This document shows positions 7,052-7,678 of a DNA stretch of 7,678 nucleotides, piece after piece (position 1 is the stretch's first letter; the number at the start of each line of letters is the position of its first letter). The stretch is from Chryseobacterium gleum (GTDB lineage: Bacteria; Bacteroidota; Bacteroidia; Flavobacteriales_D; Crocinitomicaceae): the NCBI GenBank assembly GCA_943326825.2, contig CALPUT020000109.1, positions 1 to 7,678 on the forward strand, read 5' to 3'. A program made the translations under genes and the position numbers. The notes beneath the pieces were generated by a model. It was not told the origin of the DNA. It saw only the letters and a list, made by a program, of their open reading frames with translations, and made no database searches.

Positions 7052-7396
7052 ATGAATTCAAGAGTTAAACGTTCGATAATTGTGTTTATAGTCAGTGTTG
7101 TAGTTTTATTATTGATCTTTTTTCTTTTACCTATTAATATTTTTGATGGAGAAATTGTCTACAAGCAAGGATTGGTTTTTATTAAAGAACAAAGGCCACT
7201 GAGTTTGTATTTTGTTTCTGGTTTAGAATATTCGGATAATGAATTGAAAGGAATTAAAGATTATTACCTTTTACCAAAGGGTTATATTACAGCTTTTCTT
7301 TTTGTTTTTTGTCTTCCTGCATTGGTTGCATATAGAATTTATCTTGGAAAAAATCGAAAAAACGATCATTTCAATGAAAATATAGCTAAAAAATAG
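7052..7396 (+). CDS. Small membrane protein with two TM helices, unknown function
   Basis: The 114-residue product is not recognised. A basic N-terminus (MNSRVKR) leads into TM1 at about 8-27 (IIVFIVSVVVLLLIFFLL). A segment of about 50 residues (31-78) is predicted on the extracytoplasmic side and includes FDGEIVYKQGLVFIKEQRPL and a Tyr/Gly-rich part. TM2 spans about 79-97, and the tail (YRIYLGKNRKNDHFNENIAKK) is basic and cytoplasmic. Both ends inside agrees with the charge pattern. ATG 7052 is chosen over the in-frame TTG at 6965 because the upstream 29 codons are polar, contain the promoter box at 7031-7038, and would place a non-membrane extension before an otherwise normal membrane-protein start. 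It is divergent from the pentapeptide gene and appears to be a single-gene transcript, since a possible terminator begins at its stop codon. Confidence 0.78.
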   Translation: MNSRVKRSIIVFIVSVVVLLLIFFLLPINIFDGEIVYKQGLVFIKEQRPLSLYFVSGLEYSDNELKGIKDYYLLPKGYITAFLFVFCLPALVAYRIYLGKNRKNDHFNENIAKK

Positions 7397-7437
7397 AATT
7401 CCCTTAATATTATAGAGATACAATCTGGAGTTCTTTT
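7395..7437 (+). terminator. Possible intrinsic terminator after the small membrane protein gene
   Basis: AGAATTCC at 7395-7402, starting inside the stop codon, can pair with GGAGTTCT at 7427-7434 over eight base pairs, including one G-U wobble. A run of four T residues (7434-7437) follows. The position is right for a terminator. Against it, the loop is long (24 bases), the stem is not G+C-rich and the T run is short. Confidence 0.3.
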
Positions 7438-7501
7438 AATGAATAACTTATAATCTATAGAAAAATCAAGCTTTTTGATGATTAACGATTTCATTTTAAG
7501 T

Positions 7502-7520
7502 GTTTAAATTCAATTTAAAC
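7502..7520. repeat. Perfect 19-bp palindrome, possible operator or weak terminator
   Basis: GTTTAAATT at 7502-7510 and AATTTAAAC at 7512-7520 are perfect inverted repeats around a single C. As RNA it would form a 7-bp stem with a 5-base loop, followed by a T-rich stretch at 7525-7533. Only one of the seven pairs would be G-C, so termination would be weak. As DNA it is a good dimer-binding site and lies about 85 bp before the -33 element of the promoter at 7605-7638. Confidence 0.4.
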
Positions 7521-7604
7521 TCAATTATTTTTTGGAAAAACATGGATTTATTTATTCCTAGGATTCCAATAATATTTTTTTTACGTTTACTAAATCAGTT
7601 TTTC

Positions 7605-7638
7605 TTGTTGACTTGAACGATGAGTTTACATACATTTG
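7605..7638 (+). promoter_or_regulatory. Bacteroidota-type promoter for the gene at the right edge
   Basis: A -33 element TTGTTG (7605-7610) and a perfect -7 box TACATTTG (7631-7638) are separated by 20 bp, within the range reported for Flavobacterium promoters. Transcription should start near 7643-7646, about 25 bases before the ATG at 7670. This is the only promoter in the window with both elements, which suggests the next gene is well expressed by the housekeeping sigma factor. Confidence 0.65.
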
Positions 7639-7669
7639 AATTATATAAATTTACTATAACAAATTAGAT

Positions 7670-7678
7670 ATGAAAAAA
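7670..7678 (+). CDS. Start of the next gene, three codons only (partial)
   Basis: ATG AAA AAA (Met-Lys-Lys) runs off the right edge. The call rests on position: it is the first ATG after the strong promoter at 7605-7638, with a leader of about 25 bases. Met-Lys-Lys is a frequent opening of signal peptides in Bacteroidota, so an exported product is a reasonable guess. Nothing more can be said. Confidence 0.45.

Noticed and set aside
7461..7480. Hairpin ATCAA-GCTTT-TTGAT as a terminator
   Set aside because: Only five base pairs, mostly A-T, with no T run after it. Expected by chance in this base composition.
7542..7616. 24-codon frame encoding a hydrophobic peptide (MDLFIPRIPIIFFLRL and on)
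   Set aside because: Hydrophobicity is expected from T-rich DNA. There is no promoter box before it, and it ends within the promoter region of the next gene.
1..7678. CRISPR array, insertion sequence, tRNA or phage genes
   Set aside because: I looked for regularly spaced repeats, transposase motifs and terminal inverted repeats, and cloverleaf-like G+C-richer stretches, and saw none.

Overview
The window is strongly A+T-rich and reads as a member of the Bacteroidota, most likely Flavobacteriales and possibly near Fluviicola/Crocinitomicaceae. Three things support this. Promoter -7 boxes match the Bacteroidota form TAnnTTTG rather than TATAAT. Shine-Dalgarno sequences are absent before the genes. 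The proteins are of types common in that phylum: a lysyl-endopeptidase-like secreted protease, an NtrY-like giant sensor kinase, and secreted proteins whose signal peptide ends just before Gln. The genus is an inference; no rRNA or marker gene is present.

Layout. (1) 1-686, minus strand: N-terminal part of a secreted trypsin-fold peptidase, running off the left edge. (2) 687-922: a 236-bp divergent intergenic region with two related imperfect palindromes about 31 bp apart and a weak promoter box facing right. (3) 923-6385, plus strand: a tight three-gene unit with overlapping ends. It encodes a secreted protein of unknown function, a uridine-kinase-family P-loop kinase (4-bp overlap), and a 1209-residue, predicted 12-TM NtrY-like histidine kinase (17-bp overlap, TTG start). 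(4) 6392-6964, minus strand: a pentapeptide-repeat protein that meets the sensor kinase gene tail to tail with a 6-bp gap. (5) 7052-7396, plus strand: a 114-residue two-TM protein of unknown function whose start is fixed by a -7 box at 7031-7038. (6) 7397-7669: intergenic region with a possible terminator, a perfect 19-bp palindrome and the best promoter of the window. (7) 7670-7678: the first three codons (Met-Lys-Lys) of the next gene.

How the genes may work together. The overlaps imply that the exported protein, the cytosolic kinase and the sensor kinase are co-expressed. The sensor has three predicted extracytoplasmic segments and a complete HisKA/HATPase core, but no response regulator lies in the window, so its partner must be encoded elsewhere. 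A link between nucleotide salvage and envelope sensing is only a guess. The pentapeptide protein resembles the Qnr/McbG type in its fold and its C-terminal tail; gyrase protection is possible but unproven.

No tRNA, rRNA, CRISPR array, insertion sequence or phage gene was seen. The least conventional points are the Udk-to-sensor-kinase junction (no ATG, and a CTT-TAA sequence of the kind used for +1 frameshifting), the unusual topology of the kinase, and the cysteine ladder of the pentapeptide protein.
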